DNA from: Lotus japonicus
Lineage: Eukaryota > Streptophyta > Magnoliopsida > Fabales > Fabaceae
Length of the DNA stretch: 64,000 nt
Reading direction: 5' to 3'
Assembly: GCF_012489685.1 (NCBI RefSeq)
Contig: NC_080044.1
Span: 15,728,369-15,792,368, forward strand
The first letter of the stretch is position 1. Each line of letters starts with the position of its first letter. Positions 1 to 11,431 of this stretch are shown piece after piece. Below the pieces are notes generated by a model that was not told where the DNA came from, made no database searches, and was given only the letters and a program-made list of their open reading frames with translations. The position numbers were made by a program, and so were the translations under genes.

Positions 1-2804
1 AGTGGCACAAACTTTTGTTATTGGCGTGTCATCATCAGCTTTCCCGCATTTCATGCAGGTTTCTCGACAGCAAAAAGAGGCCACATGTTTGAAAAGTCTC
101 GTCCTCTCCACCTGTTTCAATACATCTTCCTGCATAACAAATCAGTTAACACATGAGACTATTACCAGTAAAATGAAATAACTGAAGGAGATTTGCATGT
201 TTAGATTCACGTTCAAATTTTCCAGAATCAATTCTGCTAGCTAGCTACCACAAAAGCTACTAGTTAGGAGTAGCTTCTCTTTGAATCAATTGATCTCATG
301 AAAAATAGTCGTGTATCCAAACGTGCTTAACAGTGTTGAAGAGAATTATGGTTGACTAGTTGAGATAAAATGTATTAAACCTTGACAACAGCTCGTGTTT
401 TCTCCTCTTCACATAAGCTTGGACCACCATCCTCTTGCCTCCTAATCTCCGCAACCCATTTGATGAATTCTTCGAAGTTGGATGGTAGCGATGTGACTAT
501 AACTGAAAGAACCTTACAAATGTCTTTCACATCCTCTGATTTTAATAGAGAAGGAACATCATCGATTAGGAATTTTGCAATACTACTCCAGCTCTCGTGT
601 TTGCAGCTCTGCAAGATCAGCAGAAGTAGGTGACCCATCCAACCCACACCAACATCAATGTTATTTACAGTATGCTTTTAAAAGTGTCAAATTCTAACTC
701 ACTATACAAAAGAAAGAAAAATACCAGAGTATAAAGCATGTCGGGTTCCCTATGAGGCCTTGATATAAGCATGAACCTGAAGATGTAAAGCCAGATTGCA
801 TATATATATATATATATTCTTCACACTAAAAAGATGGTCAAACAGTGTTTAAACCTTGTAACAAAAAGAGAAACCATAAAACTCTCATCACTTAAATTGG
901 CCAGGTCCTTTCATAGATATTTAAATTCTTCTAAGAAAATAATTCATTTTATGTCACACTAGAATGACAAGATATGCAATGATCGTATAAGAGGAGATAT
1001 TGATGTGACACGGACCTGAGAGGAAGATGAGGAAAATTAACTAAGGTGGTTCAAGCAAAGACCTTTGGAGGCATCAGTGAGAAAGGTTAACATGTTCTAT
1101 GTCATTTGAAGAGGTGTGGAGGGAGGCTAAAAAGGTGGTTCTAAAATATTATTAAAGGGGACCTTATAGACAATGATATTCCACAAAATTTGGTTTTTGG
1201 ACAAGCGTAATGACGTCAAATAATGCATATTGTTAGGGTTCTAAATTATGGTCAATAGGCCTCTTGTGTTTTCGTCTGAGTTTGATTTTATCCGTTTGCT
1301 TTTATTATTACTTGGGAATGAGTTGTTTTTGTTATTTGAGTTGGACCTACATTGGGCCAAAGTCATTTGCTTAGTAGGGTTAGTTCAACATAAATAGGAG
1401 TACTCTCCTTAGGATAGAGTATGATTTGAGTATTGGATTTGTAAAAGAGTTTTACCCTTGGAAGAGAACGAAGGGTTTTATTCTTGTGAATCCTTTAAGA
1501 TTTTTTTTCTTATCCTTCTCTCTTTATCTCTTCTTGTTTAATTTCCAGTTTTAAATATTAAAAAATACCAAAATAATTTATTATCCCCACTACCTTATGG
1601 TTACTGCTAGGGTTACTAAATCCTAACACATATAACCTACCTCACCCAGTGGAATAAGTATTTTGTTTTTGATCGGGGGAAGCCAATTAAACCTACCCGG
1701 GACGGGGTAGCGAGAAGGGAGGGGACGGTAAAGGTCTGGGAGGCGAGGATGGAGCTTGAGGGGAGCGTTCCTTCGTTGTGATGTTGATCGGGTCCAAAGG
1801 GGGGGGGGGGCTGCAAGTCACTCTGAAGCTTAAGTTAGCCTAAGTGATTTAGAGGACCCCGGTTTTAAGTAGAAAAGAGTGGAAAGAGTAAATAAGAGAA
1901 GTTACCTTGGCCCCTAGTGGTGAGGGGCCTTTTTATATGGAAAGTTCTGTGACGTGGGCATAGTCTAAAAGGGTTATGAGAGGCTACTGACAAGTCACTC
2001 TGACGTTGGATCTGCCTGCAACCAAAGTCAACTCTAGCGATCCAACGGTTTGAAGATTCTGGTTGCTACTGACAAGGTCTTAAGCCTTGGTCCAATGTCT
2101 CACTCCCAGAAGACAGGTACCAGAGATGTGACAGTTGAGTTGAACCGCACCTTCCTCCTAGGGACGTTGGGAGGCGCGGAGAGAGCTGGTACTCGGACTG
2201 GACCCGGGGTCGTCCCGTTGGTCGGTCGGGAGATCCTTTTCGGGTCAGTTCGTGGTTCTCTTCCTTTGCACTCCTCGGTTGGATCCCTTCGTCGGTTTGT
2301 TCTGTTTTCACGTTGGTCGTTCAGCATGGGACGGGGACTCACCTTCTTGGTCGGGTACGTTGCTGAACGTCCTATGGGGGGGTTAAGTGTACTCGTCCTG
2401 TTGGGTGGTGGGGTCAGTCGTGCTTCTATCCTTTGGGGCGATCGTGCTTCTGGGAGAAGTTAGGGGGTTGGGAACCAAAGTTAGGGGGTCGGGAACCAGA
2501 ACAGATGTCGTTGTTTTATTCATAAGCTGACCATGGGCCACAGGATTTGCAGTTATTGATCTCAACCTTAAATAACATTTTAACAATGGGACTAATCATA
2601 CTACAAGGTCAATAAAATTAGCGTGAACAATAAACTTTACCCTCTGGATTTTCCAGTGAATTCATTAATATAACTCATGCCTTCCCAAAGATGCGTAAGT
2701 GGGACCCAATAGGGAGGATACTTGAAACGTGCAACATCCAAAACAAGCGCCATGTCCTTTCCAGCATGATAACCTCCAATAGGAGAATAGTGACCAGCTC
2801 CTGA
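1..2804 (-). CDS. PCS: Phytochelatin synthase, 3' half only (four exons, runs off left edge)
   Basis: Phytochelatin synthase is a cytosolic papain-fold transpeptidase that builds phytochelatins from glutathione for Cd/As/Zn detoxification. Exons read on the minus strand: 2641-2804, 725-776, 381-608 and 1-129, all with GT-AG borders and matching phases. The first exon encodes [20 protein letters not shown] and then [10 protein letters not shown], which contain the catalytic His (first H) and Asp (LDVARF) of the family. The next encodes [10 protein letters not shown], and the third has [16 protein letters not shown]. The last visible exon has the Cys-rich CCRETCMKC typical of the variable metal-sensing C-terminal domain; frame is open at base 1. 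The exons with the N-terminal part and the catalytic Cys were not found upstream (2805-11906), where transposons fill the DNA. So this is either a gene with a giant intron or, more likely, a 5'-truncated copy. Confidence 0.88.
1231..1628 (+). mobile_element. Solo LTR inside a phytochelatin synthase intron
   Basis: The 398-bp segment begins TGTTAGGGTT and ends AATCCTAACA, so it has TG...CA ends with a short inverted repeat (TGTTAGG/CCTAACA). It is flanked by perfect 5-bp duplications CATAT at 1226-1230 and 1629-1633. A TATA-like ATAAATAGGAG lies near 1391, which suggests plus orientation. There is no internal coding region, so it is a solo LTR left by recombination, lying antisense to the host gene in the intron between exons 725-776 and 2641-2804. 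The superfamily is not determined. Confidence 0.85.
1655..2490. repeat. GC-rich repeat-like block in phytochelatin synthase intron
   Basis: This stretch is conspicuously GC-rich, with many runs of G (including twelve or so around 1800) and repeated GGGTCGG/TTAGGGGGT words, inside an otherwise AT-rich intron. Open frames on both strands here are low-complexity and match no family I know. It looks like an inserted LTR or other repeat, but I could not find matching termini or a target duplication. Confidence 0.4.
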
Positions 2805-3060
2805 CTGTCATGAAAATAAATTCAACTGAACATTCTCACACACCAATTTTGCCAGAATAAAATACATGCACCAATATTGTCTATTAAAAGAAAATCATAG
2901 GAAGAAGTGGACTCAAGAATGGAGAATTATATGATATTATTAGAAAATGCTACAAATTTCTACATGGTCCTAGAAAATCATAGAAACAACTAATTACTAG
3001 CCTATGTCTAGATGTTTCATAATCTAGAAATAATTAATAAAAAAAAACTATCGACATTAA

Positions 3061-3878
3061 CGGCGTGTTCGGTTTAGTGGAAAGGAAAGGGAAAGATTGA
3101 TGATGAAAGAAAATCACCCCAAAACTTTTCTTTCCAATATTGATTGGTTGCAATTTAAAAGGGGAGGGAAAGAATAATTTTTGTGGGTCCTACCTGAAAA
3201 ACTTTTCCCCTCTAAACTGGGCGAAAAACAGCAGGAGACTTGCAAATTTGATTTTAAAAGACTAATATGCCCTTATTTGAAAAAAAATCATTACCTCTCC
3301 CACACTAGTTTTTAGAACAGTATGAAGATATTATATTCTCCTTATAATTACGTGTGAGATTTGATATATTGGCTATCCAATCTATTATTATCTTTTACAT
3401 ATCTATGAATGACATGTTAATAATTTATCACATCTAAAGTATCGTATATAACGTTATAAGAGAATTCAATAATTTTTTCTTACAACTCTCAAATTATGTG
3501 CATAGTTTGAATTTTCACAAAATAACAAGGATTATAATGGTAAATAAATAATAATATTTTTCCTTTTTAATATTTTGTTATTTTTCTTTTCTATTGAAAG
3601 ATAAAAATATAAAAGAATGTCATTTATTTAATAAAACTTTCTTTAAAATAATTTTATTTTATTAAGGGTATTTAAGTCATTTTACAATTATATCTTCTTT
3701 CTTTCCTCTTCCTATCTACCAAACATGAGAAAAGAAAACTTTTCACTTTCTTTTATTTCTTTTCTCTCAAACCAAACAACTTCAAAAATCATCTCCCTTT
3801 CCTTTCCCATTCTTTCCTTTCTCTTTCTTTCCTTCCACTTTTCTTCCCTCTCCATTTTTTCTCTAACCAAACATACCC
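3061..3878. mobile_element. Tourist-like (PIF/Harbinger) MITE, about 818 bp
   Basis: The left end reads CGGCGTGTTCGGTTTAG and the right end, reverse complemented, reads GGGTATGTTTGGTTAG. This imperfect inverted repeat matches the usual plant Tourist consensus (GGnnnTGTTTGG). Both ends are flanked by TAA (3058-3060 and 3879-3881), the usual 3-bp target. Sub-terminal purine/pyrimidine tracts (GGAAAGGAAAGG versus CCTTTCC) mirror each other. No transposase frame is present. Confidence 0.7.
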
Positions 3879-3945
3879 TAAGAGTCAGTAATGTAAAGCC
3901 TATAAATAAGCATTAGATATGGCATTTGTAATGTGTGGAGAATCA

Positions 3946-4434
3946 CTAATCCATCTCCGCCCAATGTAATGTACTTGTTACCATCAAGATTTAATGAGAT
4001 CTACACGGTTCCTTGCAACGATCACTATCACACTTATCCTCAATTATTCTAAATTCTAACAAAGGTATCTAAAAGTAATTTGAAAATTTATTTGATATAT
4101 ATAGTGGAAGCTAGTGGTATAGTGAACCGTGTAATTCACTATTATTTCTCTGTTGTTTCAATATACTTCCCATAATCTTTCAACTATTTTAAATTCTAAC
4201 AAAGATAGTCGTACTATTATTTTATGGTACTATTATGGAAACTTGAAAAAGCATAATGTTCTATATGATATTGCTTCTTTAATAAAGCATTTTATGTTTC
4301 TTCAAAAAAAAAAAATCACTAATCCATCTCCGCTCAATGTAATATACTTGTTACCATCAAGAATCAATGACGAACTACACGGTTCCTTGCAACTATTAGT
4401 GTCACACTTATCCTCAACTATTCTAAATTCTAAC
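3946..4434 (+). repeat. Two direct copies of a ~120-bp sequence
   Basis: A segment starting near AATCACTAATCCATCTCCGC and ending ATTCTAAATTCTAACA occurs at about 3945-4060 and again at about 4312-4434, with roughly 85-90 percent identity by eye. The ~250 bp between them are unrelated AT-rich DNA. This resembles two partial LTR ends, or one LTR disrupted and duplicated, next to the damaged left border of the Tekay-like LTR. Confidence 0.55.
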
Positions 4435-6134
4435 AGATATGAACTAATTAGTATGCATTTCCTATAGGTATAACATAATGATCAAACCTAGAAAGTTATT
4501 GCATTTCCTATGATGTCAAAGTTAGAAAAACCACACAAAAAAAGTTAAAAAAATCAAAACACATACTTGTTTGAGAGCAAAATCAAAAACGTGTTGCAAA
4601 AATCGAAATCGCGAAATATTCATTTTCCCGCGATTTCACTCTCCTATAAATAGGAAAAAAAGCAAAATATCTCCCATTCTTCACCATTGGGGCCGCGAGC
4701 AAGGAGGAGAGGAGAAGGAGGAAGAACTTCGTCGTTTCTTGACCGATCTTCGAGCTGTTTGTCTCTACTTCAAGACACAGAGGTAATCTACTTACTTCTT
4801 ACCTCTGATCATCTTTTATATCGCGTTTCTTTATCTCTTTCTGAGCTCAAAGTTTCGAGCTTTACGTAAAATTATTCGATTTTCCCGATTTTTCTTTAGA
4901 TCCATCTTCTATACTTACCCAACAACCTAGATCACTCGCCGTTGCGCGCCGATTTCGATCGAGTCGCCAAAGATCTGAAAAACTGTACAAAAACCCATTT
5001 ATGCACATATTGAAACTTTATCTTCGAAAAGCCACAATCCGACTTAGTTCCTTTAGGATTAGTTGCTACAAATGCTGTTGTGAACATCCCCATCAAATTT
5101 TTTTTCCGAAGTTTCAACTTTGAGTTTTTGAGCTTTAATTTTGGACCAAAGTGCCCCTAACTAGTCGTAATTCCAACCGTTCATTCTAAAAATTTTCCGA
5201 CAGTTTCTTTACCCTAGTTTTACCCTAAAACTACCTAGCAATTAAATTAGATCGAAGAAAAAGCGCCGGAACCCCTATTTCTAGAGAGTGGCCTGTAACA
5301 CCCCGATTTCGGTGGCGTCACTTTAGTAACCAAAATAAACTTAATGCGGAAAAACGTAAATATTTTTTTTTTTGATAATAACTAAGACAAGACTGAAATA
5401 GATAAAATCCAAATGCGAAAGGTAACAGATCTAATATACAATATATATAACAACCCCCGCTGTAAGTAGCGACCTCGTCACGAGTAACCTCCAATGACGG
5501 AAAGTAGAAAAGTGTAACGCCCGTAGGCAAAATGTACAATCCCAAAATGTTAGGTCAAGTGTCAGCAACACAAGCCCTCAAAAATAAGAATAAGTCAGAG
5601 CTAGGACACTAACACCCAACCTTAATAGACTCTAATCACCCATCCCCCCATACTTCCATCATCGACTCCCATCTGGTCATGCATGAAGTCCGGGTCCACG
5701 TCGAAGGCTCAATAGTAGTCATTTCGCTCCGGGTTTTCCCCGAACGACGAGGAATCACGGAAGAATCCACCAACGACATCTGACAAAAAGGGCATACATA
5801 GCCCCCCAAACACAGGTAGCACGTGCAAGGGTCAACTTACGGAATATAGGATAGAGAATACAAGGCACCAGATAAAGTATAAGGGGTATATATATATATA
5901 TATGTTGTCTACATACATATAAGTTCTGCATTGTCTACCCTAAGGTTTAAACATAGCATGTTATCAAATCTCTAGTACAATTCCATCATCAAAGCACATA
6001 ACGATATCTATCAACATCTACTCATCAAAACACATAACGATGTTTATCAACATCAACTCATCAAAACACATAACGATACAATTAGAGTGCATGATATGTC
6101 AATGCAACGTCAATCTCGACGATTCCGGAAAGAG

Positions 6135-6540
6135 TAGGCTGGGCACGTTTGAGTCGGTCCTAACACTGGCATTGTGTCGACCTTAACTCCCGAGTGTCAC
6201 TTACAACCTTGACATAGCCGGATCAGTCCTAACCCTGCGGGTCGACTTTTCCCTCCGCTATGCCCGACAATCAACAGGTCGATCCTGACCTCACGGTCGA
6301 TCATATCCCCCGTCGATGTCCGAATTACCCGAAGAAAGAATAGGCTGGGCACGTTTGAGTCGGTCCTAACACTGGCATTGTGTCGACCATAACCCCCGAG
6401 TGTCACTTACAACCTTGACATAGCCGGATCAGTCCTAACCCTGCGGGTCGACTTTTCCCTCCGCTATGCCCGACAATCAACAGGTCGATCCTAACCTCAC
6501 GGTCGATCATATCCCCCGTCGATGTCCGAATTACCCGAAG
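6135..6540. repeat. Tandem duplication, period 206 bp
   Basis: The segment beginning TAGGCTGGGCACGTTTGAG at 6135 is repeated at 6341 with a few substitutions (for example TTAACTCCC versus ATAACCCCC). Both copies end in the word TTACCCGAAG, from which the 19-bp minisatellite next door grows. It lies within the solo LTR 5294-9359. Confidence 0.9.
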
Positions 6541-6896
6541 GTATAAACTGTACCCGAAGGTATAAACTGTACCCGAAGGCATAAACTGTACCCGAAGGTA
6601 TAAACTGTACCCGAAGGTATAAACTGTACCCGAAGGCATAAACGGTACCCGAAGGTATAAACTGTACCCGAAGGTATAAACTGTACCCGAAGGCATAAAC
6701 TGTACCCGAAGGCATAAACGGTACCCGAAGGTATAAACTGTACCCGAAGGCATAAACTGTACCCGAAGGCATAAACTGTACCCGAAGGTATAAACTGTAC
6801 CCGAAGGCATAAACTGTACCCGAAGGCATAAACTGTACCCGAAGGCATAAACTGTACCCGAAGGTATAAACTGTACCCGAAGGTATAAACATTATC
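6533..6896. repeat. 19-bp minisatellite, about 19 units
   Basis: The unit ACCCGAAGGYATAAACTGT is repeated head to tail about 19 times with two main variants (GGTATAA and GGCATAA) and a few ACGGT variants. Since 19 is not a multiple of 3, three units make a 19-codon period in all frames. The long repetitive open frames here are therefore artefacts. There are no unique spacers, so it is not CRISPR-like. Confidence 0.95.
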
Positions 6897-9800
6897 TCAT
6901 GATGATCTCCAAATCATCCGACTCATCTCCATCCGATGGTCAAAACAGCTCAACGAGCAAAGAGCATCAACATGCTCGGAAACTACCCGGTTCCCGGCTT
7001 ATCCCTCGGATAGCCCAACGACACAACTGCTCCCAGAGCACAAGAGTATCAACATACTCAAAACCTCTCAACTTCCTCAACGCTTGGATCCGACGACACT
7101 TCTCGTTTTCCAAAACTAAGATCTTCATCCTAAGCTTCCTTTCGAGTTTATTATCATTATTTGAAGATTTTAGAGGTTGTTTAATGTCTTATGAGTTTTC
7201 TTTACAAAATGATATCCTTTTTAATCTTATCGCGAATCTTATAAGTTCCCGGGATCTCCAAATCCCAAATGACTCCAGAGAATGTCTCGATCCATGAAAA
7301 ACCATAACAAGGCCCGAATCTCATTCGTCCTATCGAACTTTCCCCAAAACTCTCAAAATAAAATCGGCATGACCTGCCCGCTATTCTCACTATTCATAAA
7401 CTCAGATTTCATTGCTAAAGCATAAATAACTCAGCACCATCAATCAACATGTCATATATCAACATAATAAGCCATAACCACATAGCACTTAGCATATAAG
7501 GCATGCACCACACATCCTAGATTACCCACATAGCACATAGCATATAATTCAATCTCAAAAACAGTCAGTAGATGAATCATCTACATTGTCAGCCGAAGCC
7601 TCAGAAAACTTTTCCCAGTCAATCACAAACAAGTGCATAAACAATAAATCAAGTCGAATTCGTCGACACCTAAAGCATTAGCTAGTAAGGTAAGTTGCCC
7701 TTACCTCTAGTTATTCCAGCGTTCTCCTCAAACGTTCCTTCACAATGAGCTCCTTGATCTTCAGGAAATTCTTCAAAAGAACCTTTAAAGTAAAACCACA
7801 GAATTCTATCAAAATCTATCGGAAACTAAGCTATCAATGCTCACTAAGGTTACACGAAGTAGTTCATACTCCGAGGTACGATAATCTAGCGCGAAAGGAC
7901 AAGTTTTCGGAAAAGGAATTTTCCCCCTCCTCCCCTATAGGGCTCGGCCACTTTTCACAATTGTGGGGCTCGATTTTTCTTCGATCAAACTTGGTTCCTA
8001 TGCTTTCATTAGCCGTAACTAAGGGTATTCTGAACTCGGAAAAATTATCGGATCAAAAACTGTCGCAGGGCTATTTTGGTCATGATTTTTAACTTAGAAA
8101 TTTCAAAACTGAAATCCCAAAAACCAAATTTTGCAGGGACGTTACTAACGACGTTTATGACAACTAATCCTACTAACACTAAGCTAAGGCGATAGTTTTT
8201 AGCCTAAAGGTTGAAGCTTTACCTCAAAAACTCCAAAAATGGGTATTTAAGGCTAAAATTGATTCCGGCGGAATTCCGGCGACATAACGGAAAATCTAAC
8301 CCGGCAGAAGTGATCTTGGGCACATAAGGAAGAGGTTTAGAATCAGAAATGAAAGATTCAGGATAGATTTGCAAAAACCCATAAACTATCCACTCAGAAA
8401 AGTCTACAGAAAAGCTATGGAAAAAGCGATCAGAGGTAAGGATTAGCGACTATACCTCGAAGCCTTGAAGTAGCAACTGATTGATCGACGATCAAGCAAG
8501 AAATGAACAAAAGCTCTTCTTCGTTCTTCCTCTTAGCAAATTCGCAGGTTTTGGAGAGAAATGGTGGAAATTTGTGATATTTTCTCATTTCTTGGCTATA
8601 TATAGAGGTTGGCAAAACGCGGTAAAATGAAAGTTTCGCGAATCTGATTTTTCCGGCGTCATTCTCCGTGAATTAATAAATATGTTTTGGCAAAAGAATT
8701 CCAAAACTATAAAGAGGTCTCCTTGTATTTTTGGCAACTAATGCATAGTCGGTATAAAACTATTTTACCCGATAAGTTGCTTTTTGCATCGGATGTCGGA
8801 ATGAAAAACTTCCTTCTGAAGAAAGATTGAAATAATCAAGAGAAATGGGTGTACGCGTGTAGAATCTTCATTTGAAGCTCTGAATAGAAAAAGTCTTCAT
8901 TGACGGTTGATTCTAGGGTTTTGAAAAACCAGGGATTCGGTTTCGGCAAACTTCCGATGATTGGAATCGGACGTTCGTAGATCCTAGAGTTTCGCCTCGA
9001 AATGATTGTGATATATGGAAAAAGAGAAGTTCTAATATTTATCTAAAGATTTTTGGACTAAATTCCTACAGTGTTCCAAAGCTGGAACTTTGTTGGAAAT
9101 TATATTCCTATAGTGTTCCAAAGCTGGAACATAGTTTTGTTTCCTAAGGTTCTTGTCCTAGGTTTTAAATGCGAATATTAGTCGTGCTATAACTTAAATC
9201 GACTTCGATACAATCCTTTGACTTTTCCTGAACTTTCCCCTTCATAAATTTATTTCATTTAATAAACTTTCGTTCAGGTTTCCCTTCACATTACATCAAC
9301 CCTAATCGTAAATGGAAATCTCTTCCACTGATCCTAAGCTTAAAATCTCGGGTCTTACATGGCCGAGAGCATGTTTAGGAGGGAGGAGAATTTCGTTTTC
9401 GCGATAACTCGTCCTCTCGTGCTCGTTTGTTGTACTCCGAAGCTTCATACGCTTTGTCTATCGTTAGTTAACTTCGTTATGTTCGAATTGATTGTGTTTG
9501 ATTTGATTTTCGCTTTGTTTACTCCAAGGTTCAGTTGAAGGAACTTGGGGTGGTACCGAGCTAACTGGTGAGGAAAACCTACGCTGCGAGGCTGGAGCAA
9601 CTCGAGGTTAGGGCAACTTACCTATTAGCTAAGATTGCATGATAGGCGTCGATAAATTCGACTTATATATTACTTTGATATTGGATATGATGATGAATTA
9701 TTGCTATGTTGTTTTCATAACTTATGATGTTGATGTTGTATTAAATTGTGCGCCTTGACGCGATTTCGGAGCGAAGAATCACTGAACTGATTCCTTTTGA

Positions 9801-10207
9801 TCTTTCGGGTTGGATGAACAACCCTAGGCAAGTCCAAACCCGAGGTTTGAGACCTAGCCATCGTTTGTATACTTAGACTTTCCCCGGGGTTACATTGGGT
9901 GGGATTTTTGGCAAACTTAGAATGAATAGAACCTTGGAACTAGAGACCTTAGAGAACTTAGTCTTCAAGAATTAAACTCATAACCTGACTAATTCGATTT
10001 GAAACGTTTTCATTAACAAATAAACCATAGGGAACCTAGAGGGGAAAATGATTACGAAAGACGGGGAAATGTCGACAAGTCTTGAAGTTACTGGGAATTG
10101 GCGGACGCCACGGAGGAGAGCCACGGCGACGAGAGGAGTTTGCCGAGTACATTGGTACTCTTGTTGTTGGAGTTTATGTCGTAGGGTCGACATTAAACCC
10201 TTGAGTT

Positions 10208-11431
10208 TTGAAATTGAGATTTAAGCTAAACATTTGCGTTGTGAGGACGATTCGATGTTTGGCTAACCATATTGCATCATGCATACATTCGGGGTTGAGA
10301 CGGTCGAAAGATCGGGCCTCGGTGAAGTTGGGACGGCTTCACGATGGTTGGGACGGCCTTCATCGAAGAACACCTAGGCGTATCTTCGGCATAGCGGGCA
10401 GAGTGGTACAACCTAGGGTGGTTGTGACTGATCTGACTATGCATGGGTTTGTAAGCGACACCCGAGCAGAGTTGTCGACACTAGGCCGGTGTAGGGCAGA
10501 CTCGATGGTGCCCATCCCAAACAACTATCCGGATCATTTTGAATTGCATTTCACGCATACATTCACCCTGACTGGAATTGTATGTTGTTTGCATTATCGA
10601 ATTATTGTTAGAACCGATAACATGCTAAGAATATATTTATATATATATAAACATATATATCTTTACCCCCAATCACATGCTGTTTGTATAATTATTCTAT
10701 TCCGTGAGTTGACCCTAGCGCCTTGGCTTTGGTTTCATGTTTGTGTTTGGGCGATCGGCCTGCTGCCAGATGTCGATGGCGGATTGGTTTTCGATGGTCT
10801 CTCCCTCGGGGGGATCAGGTTTGAGCTGGTTGACCGACGTACCCCCACCGCTTGGGTGATCGATCATGTGGATCATCGGGCGACGTACCGGGGAAGGGTC
10901 ATGGAGGACCGTACTGACGAGCGTGGACGTCTGACGAAGGGAGTTCTACGACGCATGGAGCTGAGCTTCAACTTTCCGCCTTCAGTTCGCTGTGGACCGG
11001 GCACTGGCCGGAGACCACCTTCACCACCTTCATCTTCATCGGACGAGGAGGACCCATCCGAGATCGAGGCTGATAGGGATGCACCTGTCGCGCCACTTCC
11101 TGCTACTACTGTCGATCCTACCGACATTGCGTCGTCCTCGAGGCTCGTGGAGCCGAAGAGGGAGCCTGTTGTTCCATCTGCTTCTCGTCGTTTCCCGCCG
11201 ACTCCATCACGCGGCTACCACGTGGGACCCTTGTTACGTGTGGTGGAGGAGGAGATCTTTTCTGAGGAGGTAGACGTTGAGATGGGCTCGACTAGGGTTG
11301 TTCGCAGGACAGTTAGGAAGGAGGTCGTGGACTTGGATACTGAGATAATCACGGTGTACTCGGACTCTGACTCCGACACCGAAGTTGACAGCTACTCGCC
11401 GAGCGACGAGGGGGAGGAGGAGGATATGTGA
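10208..11431 (+). CDS. Long open frame inside the Tekay-like LTR, acidic C-terminus, doubtful gene
   Basis: A 407-codon open frame runs through the 3' third of the LTR. The first ~200 residues look non-coding (isoleucine/tyrosine runs over an AT microsatellite near 10635). The last ~170 are coherent: a basic stretch, then PPSPPSSSSDEEDPSE, two Val/Glu-rich segments, and a strongly acidic tail (DSDSDTEVDS, DEGEEEDM). The related LTR at 40440-40540 keeps a shorter version ending DSDSDDDH-like before a stop. No family is recognised. It may be a decayed LTR-borne ORF or chance. Confidence 0.25.
   Translation: MKLRFKLNICVVRTIRCLANHIASCIHSGLRRSKDRASVKLGRLHDGWDGLHRRTPRRIFGIAGRVVQPRVVVTDLTMHGFVSDTRAELSTLGRCRADSMVPIPNNYPDHFELHFTHTFTLTGIVCCLHYRIIVRTDNMLRIYLYIYKHIYLYPQSHAVCIIILFRELTLAPWLWFHVCVWAIGLLPDVDGGLVFDGLSLGGIRFELVDRRTPTAWVIDHVDHRATYRGRVMEDRTDERGRLTKGVLRRMELSFNFPPSVRCGPGTGRRPPSPPSSSSDEEDPSEIEADRDAPVAPLPATTVDPTDIASSSRLVEPKREPVVPSASRRFPPTPSRGYHVGPLLRVVEEEIFSEEVDVEMGSTRVVRRTVRKEVVDLDTEIITVYSDSDSDTEVDSYSPSDEGEEEDM

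Larger units (their letters stand above)
5294..9359 (-). mobile_element. Solo Tekay-like LTR, 4066 bp, inserted in reverse into a related LTR
   Basis: On the minus strand it begins TGTAAGACCCGAGATTTTAAG-like text at 9359 and ends ATCGGGGTGTTACA at 5294. Perfect TSDs TGGCC lie at 5289-5293 and 9360-9364. The related LTR at 26292 has this site uninterrupted (AGTGGCCGAG near 27650), which is an empty-site control. There is no gag-pol, so it is a solo LTR. Its 3' 120 bp match 40900-41022 almost exactly in reverse. It carries two internal tandem expansions (6135-6540, 6533-6896). Confidence 0.85.

Noticed and set aside
2050..2586. Open frames on both strands in the GC-rich intron block
   Set aside because: Low-complexity products, no start context or family; they follow from GC richness.
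6403..6892. Long repetitive open frames (100-135 codons) on the minus strand
   Set aside because: They exist only because a 19-bp tandem array without stops is readable in all three frames; no gene-like structure.
6533..6896. Regular short repeats, possible CRISPR array
   Set aside because: Units are directly adjacent with no unique spacers, in a plant LTR.
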